DNA of 64,000 nucleotides. Origin: Actinomycetota bacterium (GTDB lineage: Bacteria > Actinomycetota > CADDZG01 > JAHWKV01). This document shows, piece by piece, positions 1 through 7,579 of this stretch. The number at the start of each line of letters is the position of its first letter. The stretch's first letter is position 1. The stretch is taken from the NCBI GenBank assembly GCA_030447305.1, contig JAUJPC010000001.1, positions 922,001 to 986,000 of the forward strand. Reading direction: 5' to 3'. The translations under genes were made by a program, and so were the position numbers. Under the pieces are notes generated by a model. It saw nothing but the letters and a program-made list of their open reading frames with translations, made no database searches and was not told where the DNA came from.

Positions 1-1
1 T

Positions 2-1156
2 TTTCTGCTGCAGGAGTTCGCCCGCTCCCGCCTGCCTTGGGGCGGATTCGCCTGGGGAGGTCTGGGATACACGCAGGCCAGCAACATTTACGGCCTGAAG
101 CTGGCCGCTTACACCGGCGTCTGGGGTCTCAGCTTCATCGTCGCACTGATGAACTCCCTTGTGGCTTACTCGATCCTGCACCATCGCAGCCGCCGGCAGA
201 TCACGCTGGTCGGTGTCGCGCTGCTTTCGCTGGTCCTTTTCCCCGGCATGCTTCCGGTTCCGGCCCCCGATGGTCAGAAGGCCAGGATCGCGATGATCCA
301 GGGCAACGTACCCGAAAACACCCTCGATCCCAATGAAGACGATGAGATCGTGGTGGAGAACCACGTTCGCCTGACCGATCAGCTGGCGGGGAACGGCCCG
401 GACCTGGTTGTCTGGCCCGAAGGGGCCTTCGACCAGGATCCGCTGAAGCGTCCAGACTTCGAACAGGAGCTGCTGAGTGCAGTAAAAAGAAACGACGCTC
501 ATTTTCTGGTCGGGGCGATCCTTGGATCCGGTGCCACTAAGGACCTGCGCAACAGCAGCCTCTTTTTGAATCCGCAAGGCCGGGTAGAGGGGGTCTACAC
601 CAAGCAGCGGCTTGTTCCGTTCGGTGAGTGGGTTCCGCTGCGCCGATTTCTGCAGCCGCTCGTGCCCGCGCTCAACCGGATTCCGGTGGACCAGACGCCG
701 GGTACCGAGTCGACCGTCTTTCGTATCCCGCAGGGAAGCTTTGCCTCGGTCATCTGCTACGAGTCGACCTATCCCGACCTCGTCAGGTCCATGGTGCAAA
801 AGGGTGCGCGGATGCTCGTGGTCTCCACGAACTTCTCGTCCTTCGACCGCAGTGCGGCAAGCGCACAGCACATCGCATTCAGCCAGCTTCGGGCAGCGGA
901 GCAGCGCATGTGGGTGGCCCACACGTCGATTAGCGGGATCTCGGCGGTGGTGGATCCGGAGGGCCGGGTACTGCAGACGACGCCCCTATTTGAACCGGCG
1001 GTTCTAACCCCGACGGTTCAGTTCGCAAGCACCACCACGCCCTACGCGAGGCTTGGCGATTGGTTCCCCATGGCCGCCATTCTGGCGGTTGCTGCCTTTT
1101 TGATACCTCCGCTGCTGCGCCGGGACCACCGTATCGAGGCTGCTGGCCCCCGCTGA
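2..1156 (+). CDS. lnt: Apolipoprotein N-acyltransferase, C-terminal 384 residues (5' end outside window)
   Basis: Lnt moves an acyl chain from phospholipid to the N-terminal cysteine of lipoproteins in the cytoplasmic membrane. The frame is open from base 2, and the first visible residues (LPWGGFAWGGLGYTQ) are the conserved periplasmic-loop region of Lnt, so the start lies upstream. The nitrilase-like domain carries the full catalytic triad: Glu in VVWPEGAFD, Lys in YTKQRLVPFGEW and Cys in SVICYESTYPD. A last hydrophobic segment near the C-terminus (MAAILAVAAFLIPPLL) is the expected final membrane helix. It is read towards, and ends 16 bases before, a minus-strand oxidoreductase-like gene. 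The family assignment is secure; the missing N-terminus should hold the other membrane helices. Confidence 0.95.
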   Translation, partial: FLLQEFARSRLPWGGFAWGGLGYTQASNIYGLKLAAYTGVWGLSFIVALMNSLVAYSILHHRSRRQITLVGVALLSLVLFPGMLPVPAPDGQKARIAMIQGNVPENTLDPNEDDEIVVENHVRLTDQLAGNGPDLVVWPEGAFDQDPLKRPDFEQELLSAVKRNDAHFLVGAILGSGATKDLRNSSLFLNPQGRVEGVYTKQRLVPFGEWVPLRRFLQPLVPALNRIPVDQTPGTESTVFRIPQGSFASVICYESTYPDLVRSMVQKGARMLVVSTNFSSFDRSAASAQHIAFSQLRAAEQRMWVAHTSISGISAVVDPEGRVLQTTPLFEPAVLTPTVQFASTTTPYARLGDWFPMAAILAVAAFLIPPLLRRDHRIEAAGPR

Positions 1157-1172
1157 AGCGTTTTCAATCCGG

Positions 1173-1718
1173 TTACTTCGGCAAACCGGGCAGCCCGTCG
1201 ATACTTAACGAGTTCTTGTTTCGCCGGTACTCGGCAAGCCCTTGATCGCCCTTGCCTTCAGACCACTTCAGGAGCTGGTCCCTCTCTCCGACGTATTCGA
1301 AGAGGGGAACCGAGAAGCCGCAGGAGTCCGAGACCCGACCGATCTCGACGTCGATCACTGCACGTACTCCCGGGTAAGCGGGGAACGTCGGTGCCAAACG
1401 CTCGAACTCCGGGTCGTCCAGGAGCCAGACCCTCCCTTTTCCGTGCAGGCGGACAATGCGGGGCCTGCCCTCAAAAGCGCAGAACATCAGGACGATCCGG
1501 CCGTTCTGACGCAGGTGCGCAATTGTTTCTACACCGCTTCCGGTCAGGTCCAGGTAGGCTACTCGTCTATTGCCGAGGATCTGAAGCGTATCGAGGCCCT
1601 TGGGTGAGACGTTGACCAAACCGTCCTTCTCCAACGGCGCGGTCGCGACGAAGAACAGATGCTGGCGGCGGAGGAAGGCGGTGAGTCTGTCGTCCAAGCC
1701 ATCGTAGACCTTGCCCAT
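1173..1718 (-). CDS. Pyridoxamine 5'-phosphate oxidase-like FMN-binding protein
   Basis: This 181-residue protein has the split-barrel pattern of the pyridoxamine 5'-phosphate oxidase-like family. Residues about 15-40 (FFVATAPLEKDGLVNVSPKG) form the first strands, and GRPRIVRLHGKGRV is the second half of the barrel. Members bind FMN, F420 or heme and include many uncharacterised reductases; the sequence does not show a substrate. I chose the ATG at 1718 over a TTG two codons earlier. It converges with lnt and has a separate upstream region of about 150 bases shared with the divergent glutaredoxin gene. Family is fairly sure, function is open. Confidence 0.8.
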   Translation of the reverse strand: MGKVYDGLDDRLTAFLRRQHLFFVATAPLEKDGLVNVSPKGLDTLQILGNRRVAYLDLTGSGVETIAHLRQNGRIVLMFCAFEGRPRIVRLHGKGRVWLLDDPEFERLAPTFPAYPGVRAVIDVEIGRVSDSCGFSVPLFEYVGERDQLLKWSEGKGDQGLAEYRRNKNSLSIDGLPGLPK

Positions 1719-1875
1719 CGCCAAACTGTACCCCGATCAAGACTGGGTGCATCCATAGGCTGTCCTGGTCGTGTCGTGTTCTCTGTAGTTACCGTTTAGG
1801 TCGATCCCAAGAGAGGAACAAAGTTTCTGAGACCTCGGGCCGGGGTGGGGCCGCGGGGAAGGAAGGGCATTCGCG

Positions 1876-2136
1876 ATGAGCAATGCGTCGATCAGGTTGT
1901 ACGGCACTCGATGGTGTCCTGACTGCGTCAGGGCGAAACGGGCGTTCGAGAAACATGGAGTCCCGGTGGAAGTAATAGATGTCGACCAGGACCGCAACGC
2001 TCAGGAGCTCGTTCTGCGTGCCAACCGCGGGATGATGAGCGTGCCCACCATTGTCTTTCCCGACGACACGGTTATGACGGAACCCAGCGCCGCGCAGCTG
2101 GAGGGCAAGTTCAAGGCGCTGGGGCTCGTGAGATGA
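1876..2136 (+). CDS. Glutaredoxin-like protein (mycoredoxin type)
   Basis: An 86-residue thioredoxin-fold protein with the active-site motif CPDC at residues 15-18 (GTRWCPDCVRAK) and the cis-proline segment MMSVPTIVF. Length and motif match small actinobacterial glutaredoxin-like proteins that reduce mixed disulfides with mycothiol or another low-molecular-weight thiol; the thiol used here is unknown. A purine-rich stretch (GGGGAAGGAAGGG) lies just upstream of the ATG and probably holds the ribosome-binding site. The gene is divergent from the PNPOx-like gene. Confidence 0.88.
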   Translation: MSNASIRLYGTRWCPDCVRAKRAFEKHGVPVEVIDVDQDRNAQELVLRANRGMMSVPTIVFPDDTVMTEPSAAQLEGKFKALGLVR

Positions 2137-2197
2137 TGAGCTCGACCGGTACGCTCAACTCCGATAACAAGAGTCTGGCTTGGATACCTCTGCATAA

Positions 2198-2518
2198 TCA
2201 GGAAGTGTCCATCTCTTCTACGTAACGCTTGGGCTCTCCGATTCTCTGTACCGTCAGCCAGATCCCTTCCCGAGCAATGACGCGCTCGAAGCCTGGCGAT
2301 TCATGTCCATCGATCATCAGGAAGTAGGAATCGCCCTCACGAATCTGCCGGTAATCATCCACGGTTACCTGGATCAGCTGCTCACACTGATCGCTCGCAC
2401 ACTCGCAGACGACCCACATCGTGTCGGTCGGGTGCGGACCCCTGCGTATGTTGATTCGATTGTTGATCTTGCGTCCGATCCTCATTGATAGCGCCGGCGT
2501 ATGCGCTTGATTCTCCAT
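2198..2518 (-). CDS. Small CxC-x4-C protein, copy A (unknown function)
   Basis: A 106-residue protein. The N-terminal third is basic (MRIGRKINNRINIRR). The rest holds VCECASDQCEQLIQVT, then YRQIREGDSYFLM, GHESPGFERVIAR and LTVQRIGEPKRYVEE. The CxC-x4-C cluster followed by a GHE...ERV element resembles a common but uncharacterised group of small actinobacterial proteins; a metal site is possible but not shown. It is a close paralogue of the gene at 3319-3717, alike over nearly its whole length and also at the DNA level. The two copies flank an XRE regulator. A G-run lies 13 bases before the ATG. No function can be assigned. Confidence 0.7.
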   Translation of the reverse strand: MENQAHTPALSMRIGRKINNRINIRRGPHPTDTMWVVCECASDQCEQLIQVTVDDYRQIREGDSYFLMIDGHESPGFERVIAREGIWLTVQRIGEPKRYVEEMDTS

Positions 2519-2954
2519 GAGTCATTATTTTCCCCCCGGCAGTGATGTGCTGAAGTCCATTATGCGTTCCATCACTCTGTGTAACGATGCGCGAGTTCCA
2601 TCAATCTGTGCGATTGCTGCAAACCGCGTTATCGCCGAGAAGCTTTTTCTCCGCCAAAGGCCGTAGGCCCTTCGCAGCAGGCAGAGACGCCGCCTACGTT
2701 GTTAAAGAGCTTCTCGCCACGGGCAAAACGAGCAGATCTACCAAAACTGCCGGCTTGAGCCCCAGCGGGAAATAGTCGAGTGCACACACCTCAGTAGTTT
2801 TATACGTACTACTTGTGTGGACACCTGGCCAGAGCGTACGGGCGATGAACGTTTGAGAGTACACTCAGCTAAAAGGAAACGAGTTATGAGGCCCATTACA
2901 GACGTAAGGGTTCAAGGCGCTGGTAGTTGCGCTACGTTGGCGGCAGGTGCATAG
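2519..2954. other. 436-base gene-free region upstream of the XRE regulator
   Basis: No convincing gene is seen here. The stretch is less GC-rich than its surroundings, especially around 2780-2820 and 2860-2890. It contains a short imperfect direct repeat (GTTCCATCACTCTGTG near 2567 and GTTCCATCAATCTGTG near 2594) and an inverted repeat at 2783-2819 described separately. It probably holds the divergent promoters of CxC protein A and the XRE gene. Confidence 0.5.
2783..2819. promoter_or_regulatory. Inverted repeat, candidate XRE operator
   Basis: CACACA (2783-2788) and AGTAGT (2793-2798) are mirrored by ACTACT (2808-2813) and TGTGTG (2814-2819) around an AT-rich centre TTTATACGT. The arms are slightly asymmetric, with four extra bases on the left. 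It lies about 135 bases before the XRE start and 265 bases before CxC protein A. That position suits an operator, but no binding data exist. Confidence 0.4.
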
Positions 2955-3329
2955 ATGGGACTCTTCGACCGCACTCTACGTACTCGCCGGGAGGAACTGG
3001 GACTCGGCCAGGCCGAGCTCGCCGACCGGGTCGGGGTAACCCAGCAGACGATCTCCCGCTGGGAAAACGGTGAAGTTGTGCCACCACCGAAGCGACTGGC
3101 GAAGGTCGCTCAGGCTCTGGGTCTCGATCTGGACCGGGTTCTAGCCTACGGCGGTTACTTGCCCGATGCGACCGACTGGCCAAGTTGGCACGTGCTGAAC
3201 CTTTGTTATGAGCAGATGTCCAACTTGTCTGAGGAGGAGCTCTTGATGCTGGTCGAGCGAGCGTTACAGGAGATTCGCAAGAGGATCGTCAGTGACCAAA
3301 GAGGAAAACCATCAAGCGTTAGCAGATAA
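2955..3329 (+). CDS. XRE-family helix-turn-helix transcriptional regulator
   Basis: A 124-residue protein whose residues about 5-60 form an HTH_3/XRE domain: LRTRREELGLGQAELADRVG, then VTQQTISRWENGEVVPPPKRL with the classic QxxISRWENG recognition helix. The C-terminal half (EEELLMLVERALQEIRKRI) is a short amphipathic helix that may dimerise. An in-frame stop immediately before the ATG at 2955 fixes the start. It converges with CxC protein B and overlaps its end by 11 bases. With a paralogous CxC gene on each side, it is likely the local regulator of both. Confidence 0.88.
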   Translation: MGLFDRTLRTRREELGLGQAELADRVGVTQQTISRWENGEVVPPPKRLAKVAQALGLDLDRVLAYGGYLPDATDWPSWHVLNLCYEQMSNLSEEELLMLVERALQEIRKRIVSDQRGKPSSVSR

Positions 3330-3717
3330 CGAATCGAGCCGGGAGCTCCTCTCCATAGTCGGACAGTGCCAGCTCTTGGGCGTAACGCTTGGCCTTTCCG
3401 GTTTTCTGCACTGTGAGCCGGGTCCCATCCCGAGCCACGATGCGCTCGAGACTTGACGACTGATGTCCGGCTACGACCAGGAAGTAAGAATCGCCCGCAC
3501 GAATCTGCCGGTACTGGTCGACTGTTACCTGGATCAGTTCCTGGCAGTCGCCGTCCGCACACTCACCAGACGACCCAGCTGTTGGCGCTACCGGATTCGC
3601 ACGCCGCTGGATTCCGTTGTTGATCTGGCGGCCCAGATCCTGATTCTTTGCGTTTGCGTAGGCGTTCGACTCGGAGTCTTTCAACAGTTTCCCCGGGAAG
3701 TGGATAGGTTGAACCAT
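3319..3717 (-). CDS. Small CxC-type protein, copy B (unknown function)
   Basis: A 132-residue paralogue of the protein at 2198-2518. They share GRQINNGIQRR versus GRKINNRINIRR in the basic N-terminus, then the ELIQVTV, YRQIRAGDSYFLV and GHQSSSLERIVARDG blocks. Copy B has CADGDCQEL in place of CECASDQCEQL, so one cysteine of the cluster is replaced (ECADGDC), and it has a longer C-terminal tail (ALSDYGEELPARFVIC). I chose the ATG at 3717 because homology to copy A begins soon after it. The gene overlaps the end of the XRE gene by 11 bases. Function unknown. Confidence 0.7.
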   Translation of the reverse strand: MVQPIHFPGKLLKDSESNAYANAKNQDLGRQINNGIQRRANPVAPTAGSSGECADGDCQELIQVTVDQYRQIRAGDSYFLVVAGHQSSSLERIVARDGTRLTVQKTGKAKRYAQELALSDYGEELPARFVIC

Positions 3718-3869
3718 TATCCCAAAAAAGCCTGAATATACGTGTAGCCACCTCCGGTACGGGTATGGTGAAGGGAAGCCTAGGCCGGACCCATATAGGG
3801 ACGTAACTTCAATAATGCGGATTATGGAAGTTAGGCAAACATGGCGGTTGGCTGCGTGGAGCGAACCGG

Positions 3870-4340
3870 CTAGTCCTGAGCCAGCAGGCCGTAGGTGAAG
3901 CCCACCACCGCGCTCAGCTTCCCTCTCCACCACACACCCTGGTTGCCCGGTATGGCGTTCCCGCCGTAAAAGAACCTGGCGTCTCTCAGATGGATGTAGC
4001 CGACCGACTGGTAATCGCTGCCCTCGAGCTCCTCCGGCTCCGCCTCGGAAGTTGGATCTGCTTCCTCCATTCCGGCCTGGAACATCGGATATCGCTGCAC
4101 GGCCACCTGCCGCATAACCTGAGCAAACGCTTCGCCGCCGGCCTCTTCAAGCACGTTGGCTATGCCATGGAAGTACTCGTTGCCGCTGACCACCCAACCG
4201 GACACCAGGCCGCCGGAGATAGTGAGTGTGATTCCGAACGAGAACCCTGCTCGGTTGACCGAGTCGACAAGCACCGTCAACAGCCAGTCCCGCTCCAGAA
4301 GGTCTTCATCGGCCTCGCCTACCGGCTCGGAATCATCCAT
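3870..4340 (-). CDS. GvpU-like protein (gas-vesicle accessory protein family)
   Basis: A 156-residue protein. The core DWLLTVLVDSVNRAGFSFGI, then LTISGGLVSGWVVSGNEYFHG and the late block YIHLRDARFFYGG, fit the pattern I know for the GvpU family (hydrophobic strand, GGLVSG-x-VSG-x-YF, then a YIHLxDARFF segment). No other gas-vesicle genes are in the window. Many GvpU-like proteins occur as orphans, so a gas-vesicle role should not be assumed. A GGAGG five bases before the ATG at 4338-4340 selects this start over upstream ATGs. It is divergent from the recombinase gene. Confidence 0.6.
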   Translation of the reverse strand: MDDSEPVGEADEDLLERDWLLTVLVDSVNRAGFSFGITLTISGGLVSGWVVSGNEYFHGIANVLEEAGGEAFAQVMRQVAVQRYPMFQAGMEEADPTSEAEPEELEGSDYQSVGYIHLRDARFFYGGNAIPGNQGVWWRGKLSAVVGFTYGLLAQD

Positions 4341-4430
4341 CGTTGCCTCCATGCTGAAAGAGATGCTTCGGCGCCTTGGTAACCGGAGGATATCCGGCCG
4401 ATTGCCGGCCGGCCGTGCTTGTATCCGATT

Positions 4431-5480
4431 ATGGAAGTTTCCAGATCGCAAGGCGCTCGCACCAGACTACCCCCCTCGAAGGTCGCGGCTCTGGCTGAAG
4501 AGTGGCTGGACGAGCGCAGGACCATCGGACGGGGCATCTCCAGCCAGACGGAGGCTGCCTACCGTAGGGATCTGACCAACTGGGCGACGATCATCGCCGA
4601 AATCGCCGGCAGGCCGTCTCCCCCGCCCGCCCAGGACGGCAGCAATCGTCCGGACCCCTTCCTTGGTGCCCTGGGGCGTCTGGACCTCGACGACCTCAGC
4701 CTGGACAACGTCAAGCGGGCCCTCGCTCAAATGGCTCGCATGGATTACGCTCCCGCCAGCCGGGGCCGGATGCTCGCCGCGCTCCGGGGTTTCTGCCGGT
4801 GGCTGGTCATCGAAGGTCACATGGTTGCCGATCCAACGATCCATCTCGGCAACCCGGCCATTCCCAACCGTATGCCGTCTGCCTTCCTCGCCTCCGAGCT
4901 CGAAGCCATCGTGAGAACGGTTTCGCAGGCCGATCCTGCGGCACGCCTTCCCTGGCCTTCGCGGGACCGAGCATTGGTAGCCGTTCTTGCGGGTGCCGGC
5001 TTGAGGGCTTCCGAATGTATCAAACTAAAGTTGGCCGACCTGATCCGTGAGCAGCCTCCGATTCTCAAAGTCACAGGCAAGGGCAACAAACAGCGGCGGG
5101 TGCCCCTGCCCGTGGAGGTAGTTCAAGCCGTCGACGAGTACCTCGCGCAACGTTGCAAGCGTCTGGGAGAGCCCTCTCCCTCCGACCCCCTGCTGGTTCG
5201 CTACAACGGCAAGCCATTCACCCGTGAGTCGCTCAACTACCACGTGTACCGCTGGATTCTTAGGGCCGGTGTACACAAGCCGGAGGGAGAGGCGGCGCAC
5301 GCTTTTCGCCACACCTACGCCAAGGGCCTGGTGGCGAACGGAGTGCCCCTCTCCTCGGTTCAAGCGCTGCTGGGGCACGCCAGCCTCAACACCACCCAGG
5401 TTTACCTACGGATGACCGGCGCGGAGCTGGCCGATGCCGTCCAGGCGGCGGAGGTTCGAGAGTACCTAAGAGCGACCTGA
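4431..5480 (+). CDS. Tyrosine recombinase (XerC/XerD-like integrase)
   Basis: This 349-residue site-specific recombinase has an N-terminal SAM-like core-binding domain (about residues 20-130) and a catalytic domain with all key residues. These are Arg in GAGLRASECIKL, Lys in VTGKGNKQRRVP, HxxR in AHAFRHTYAKG, the second His in LLGHASLNTT and the nucleophile Tyr in TQVYLRMTG. It may resolve chromosome dimers or act on a mobile element; no dif site or element boundary was identified. The start is uncertain: ATG at 4431, or TTG at 4419, neither with a clear Shine-Dalgarno. Its end overlaps the next convergent gene by 15 bases. Confidence 0.88.
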   Translation: MEVSRSQGARTRLPPSKVAALAEEWLDERRTIGRGISSQTEAAYRRDLTNWATIIAEIAGRPSPPPAQDGSNRPDPFLGALGRLDLDDLSLDNVKRALAQMARMDYAPASRGRMLAALRGFCRWLVIEGHMVADPTIHLGNPAIPNRMPSAFLASELEAIVRTVSQADPAARLPWPSRDRALVAVLAGAGLRASECIKLKLADLIREQPPILKVTGKGNKQRRVPLPVEVVQAVDEYLAQRCKRLGEPSPSDPLLVRYNGKPFTRESLNYHVYRWILRAGVHKPEGEAAHAFRHTYAKGLVANGVPLSSVQALLGHASLNTTQVYLRMTGAELADAVQAAEVREYLRAT

Positions 5481-6213
5481 CTCGGGCGAGGCCTTGAAAT
5501 GAAGACGGGCTGCCTGCACGAGCAAGCCGGCCCACGCCTCGAACTCCTCCTGGGACCACTCGGAGTTCCAGGGCGCCTGTTCGAGAATGGCTGCGATGAC
5601 CTTCGGGTACCCGGCCGCCCTTGATGCGGCATGAGGCCCCTCCCCCCGTTCCTCGACCGAGGGCACCGGAAATATGGTGCCCTTTGGGAGCACCAGCCGG
5701 TGCGATCCCGCTTCAAACAACCCGGCTTGGCCGGCCGAACGCACAAAGACCTGCCGGGCAGGCTTCACCTGCGTTCTGCTGACGCCCAGGCGCACCATCT
5801 CCAGTTCGAGTCCCAGATTTCCCGGCATTCGCTTGCCTCGATGGCTTTCGAAGATGGATCGGTAGAGGGCAACGGACAAGAAGGCCTCCACCCGCGCCTG
5901 GCGTACGGTGACTTCTTCGAGCAGCTGCTGCCCCAGCCGCGTTAGCTCGATGACATTGCGTCCGCCCTGGAGGATCCGGAAAAGCTTGCCGGCGACCACT
6001 TTGTTTCGAAATGCGCCGCTGTCGAGGGTGGTGTGTCCCAGCCACGCGGCCAGCTGTTCCGGCTTGCACCGACCCAGGCTCCCGGCCACCAGGTGCGCCG
6101 CCCTCTCCACCTCCGCCAGGTCCGAGTACGGGAATCCGATGCTGGAACGGGACCGCGGACGGGCCGGAGGGATGTCGCCTGTACCGACCGCCGTCAGCTT
6201 CGGTTTGTCTGCC
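5466..6213 (-). CDS. Conserved hypothetical protein, probable winged-helix N-terminus
   Basis: A 249-residue protein. Residues about 25-110 (GFPYSDLAEVERAAHLVAG, then LAAWLGHTTLDSGAFRNKV, FRILQGGRNVIELTRLGQ) read like a helix-turn-helix or winged-helix unit. The following helical part (RVEAFLSVALYRSIFESHRG, VSRTQVKPARQVFVRSAGQ) is typical of a recurrent uncharacterised bacterial family. I do not recognise a defined function. The start is a GTG (6213-6215) preceded by GGAGG four bases upstream, which is strong support. It converges with the recombinase; the coding ends overlap. Confidence 0.7.
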
Positions 6214-6394
6214 ACGAGGCCTCCTTGAGCCCGACCTTAACTACCGGCCAGACGAATGTCTAGCACCGTCTGGGCGGTTTTGTAATCTGCGGGTTCCCGT
6301 CTAGCGTTTCTTGTAAGCCGGTCTCAGCGCCAGACGGACCAGACTTAAAGGAACTGCACCGCGGCTATCGGGGCTGCGCTATATCCTGTACGGC

Positions 6395-6847
6395 GTGAAC
6401 CGGACCCTTGAAGAGCAGATGCAGGACAAGGTCATAGCCGCAAGGCGGCGGTTGGAAGCATCTGGGGAGGGTCGTGAGTCGGAGCCGGCCGAGGCGGACG
6501 CCGTTTACTCCCCCGATGAGCTGCGTAAGGTCTTCCGCAAGTTCCGTCGTCTGCTGGGCGCGGTTGGGAACCCCGGAACCGTGGCAGTGGCGGGGGCGCT
6601 GCGAGCGGGCTGGATCATCTCGTCCGGAATCGTGGAAGGGTATGGTGACGAACTGTTTCACGTGGTCATGCTGACCAATGGGGCGCTCCATTACTTCAGC
6701 GGTGAGTTGACGGGCGAACCGATTGAGCTCACGGGTAAATGGTTTCTTGGAGACAGCATCCCGGCTCTCGAGGCAAAGATGCCCGACACCATTGCCGAGA
6801 TTCTTGCCGCTCAAAACATCGATTGGGACGAGTCCACTCCGGCCTGA
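6395..6847 (+). CDS. Hypothetical protein
   Basis: A 150-residue protein. The charged, helical N-terminus (about 60 residues) precedes a glycine-rich segment (GTVAVAGALRAGWIISSG) and a conserved-looking C-terminal block (HYFSGELTGEPIELTGKWFL). I do not recognise the family. The start may be the GTG at 6395 or the ATG at 6419; no clear ribosome site distinguishes them. Base composition and codon use match the neighbours, so the frame is probably real. It stands alone between a divergent hypothetical gene and the ASH-domain gene. Confidence 0.55.
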   Translation: MNRTLEEQMQDKVIAARRRLEASGEGRESEPAEADAVYSPDELRKVFRKFRRLLGAVGNPGTVAVAGALRAGWIISSGIVEGYGDELFHVVMLTNGALHYFSGELTGEPIELTGKWFLGDSIPALEAKMPDTIAEILAAQNIDWDESTPA

Positions 6848-7027
6848 GATGCGCCGGTCCAGCCATCGGCCGGTTGTTCATTTTGTGGTCGGCGGTCCAC
6901 ATCTGCGGTAGAGTCGAGTAGAGCCAGCGCCAAACCGGCGCTTTCGGCAGTCCCCACTGCAGCCAAACCAATCCCCGTGCTCGCCGCATTGCTTGGCTCA
7001 CACGTACGGACCATAGGAGTTGATCTT

Positions 7028-7573
7028 ATGACCGAGAAGAAATCCTTCTGGCACACCATACCGGGCGTCATCACCGGCGCCGCCACCATCATCACCGCAC
7101 TGCTCGGCCTCATTCCACTCCTGAACTCCGGCCCGGACGGCGATCGCCAGCCGGCGGAGTCGGCATCTGGGACCCCCACGGCCTCAGGAACCTCAACGGC
7201 CGCGAATAGGGGCTCCTCCGGCTCGGCCACGGACAGCGTGCCGGAGGCACTCATCAGTCCCGCCAACGTTAACTTCGGCCGAGTGGGGGCGGGGAAGACG
7301 GAAACTCAGACCGTCACCGTGGAGAGCTCGGGTAGCGAGTATCTGGTGATTGAAGAAGCCGCCATCTCCGGCCGCACAGAGGTCTTTTCAGCAGAGGCGG
7401 ATGACTGTTTGGATGAAACCGGGATTGAGCCCGGCTCGCAGTGCGAGATCACGGTGACCTTTAGACCCACCTCCCCCGGCAGCTACGCCGGCATCCTGGA
7501 GATCAGGCATTCGGCTAAGGGCAGCCCCGAGCGCGTGGCGCTTAACGGCGAAGGTGCGCTTTTGGAGCTCTAA
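7028..7573 (+). CDS. Membrane-anchored ASH/choice-of-anchor-D domain protein
   Basis: A 181-residue protein. Residues about 8-30 (WHTIPGVITGAATIITALLG) form one membrane segment, followed by a Ser/Thr/Ala-rich linker of about 50 residues. The C-terminal 95 residues have an immunoglobulin-like beta-sandwich of the ASH/choice-of-anchor-D type: INFGRVGAGKTETQTVTV-like repeat edge, CEITVTFRPTSPGSYAG and ALNGEG at the end. Two cysteines could pair. An AGGAG eight bases before the ATG at 7028 decides the start. The domain usually mediates binding at the cell surface; the partner is unknown. It converges with the helicase gene, six bases apart. Confidence 0.75.
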   Translation: MTEKKSFWHTIPGVITGAATIITALLGLIPLLNSGPDGDRQPAESASGTPTASGTSTAANRGSSGSATDSVPEALISPANVNFGRVGAGKTETQTVTVESSGSEYLVIEEAAISGRTEVFSAEADDCLDETGIEPGSQCEITVTFRPTSPGSYAGILEIRHSAKGSPERVALNGEGALLEL

Positions 7574-7579
7574 GACTCC

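Noticed and set aside
2587..2775. 62-codon open frame in the gene-free region before the XRE gene
   Set aside because: No ribosome site, no recognisable domain, and composition unlike the surrounding genes.
4431..5480. Complete integrative element or prophage around the recombinase
   Set aside because: No phage or conjugation genes, no tRNA target beside it and no convincing long attachment repeats.
6216..6394. Hairpin CCAGACG...CGTCTGG followed by GCGGTTTTG
   Set aside because: It resembles a weak terminator, but no gene on that strand ends just before it, so I did not list it.
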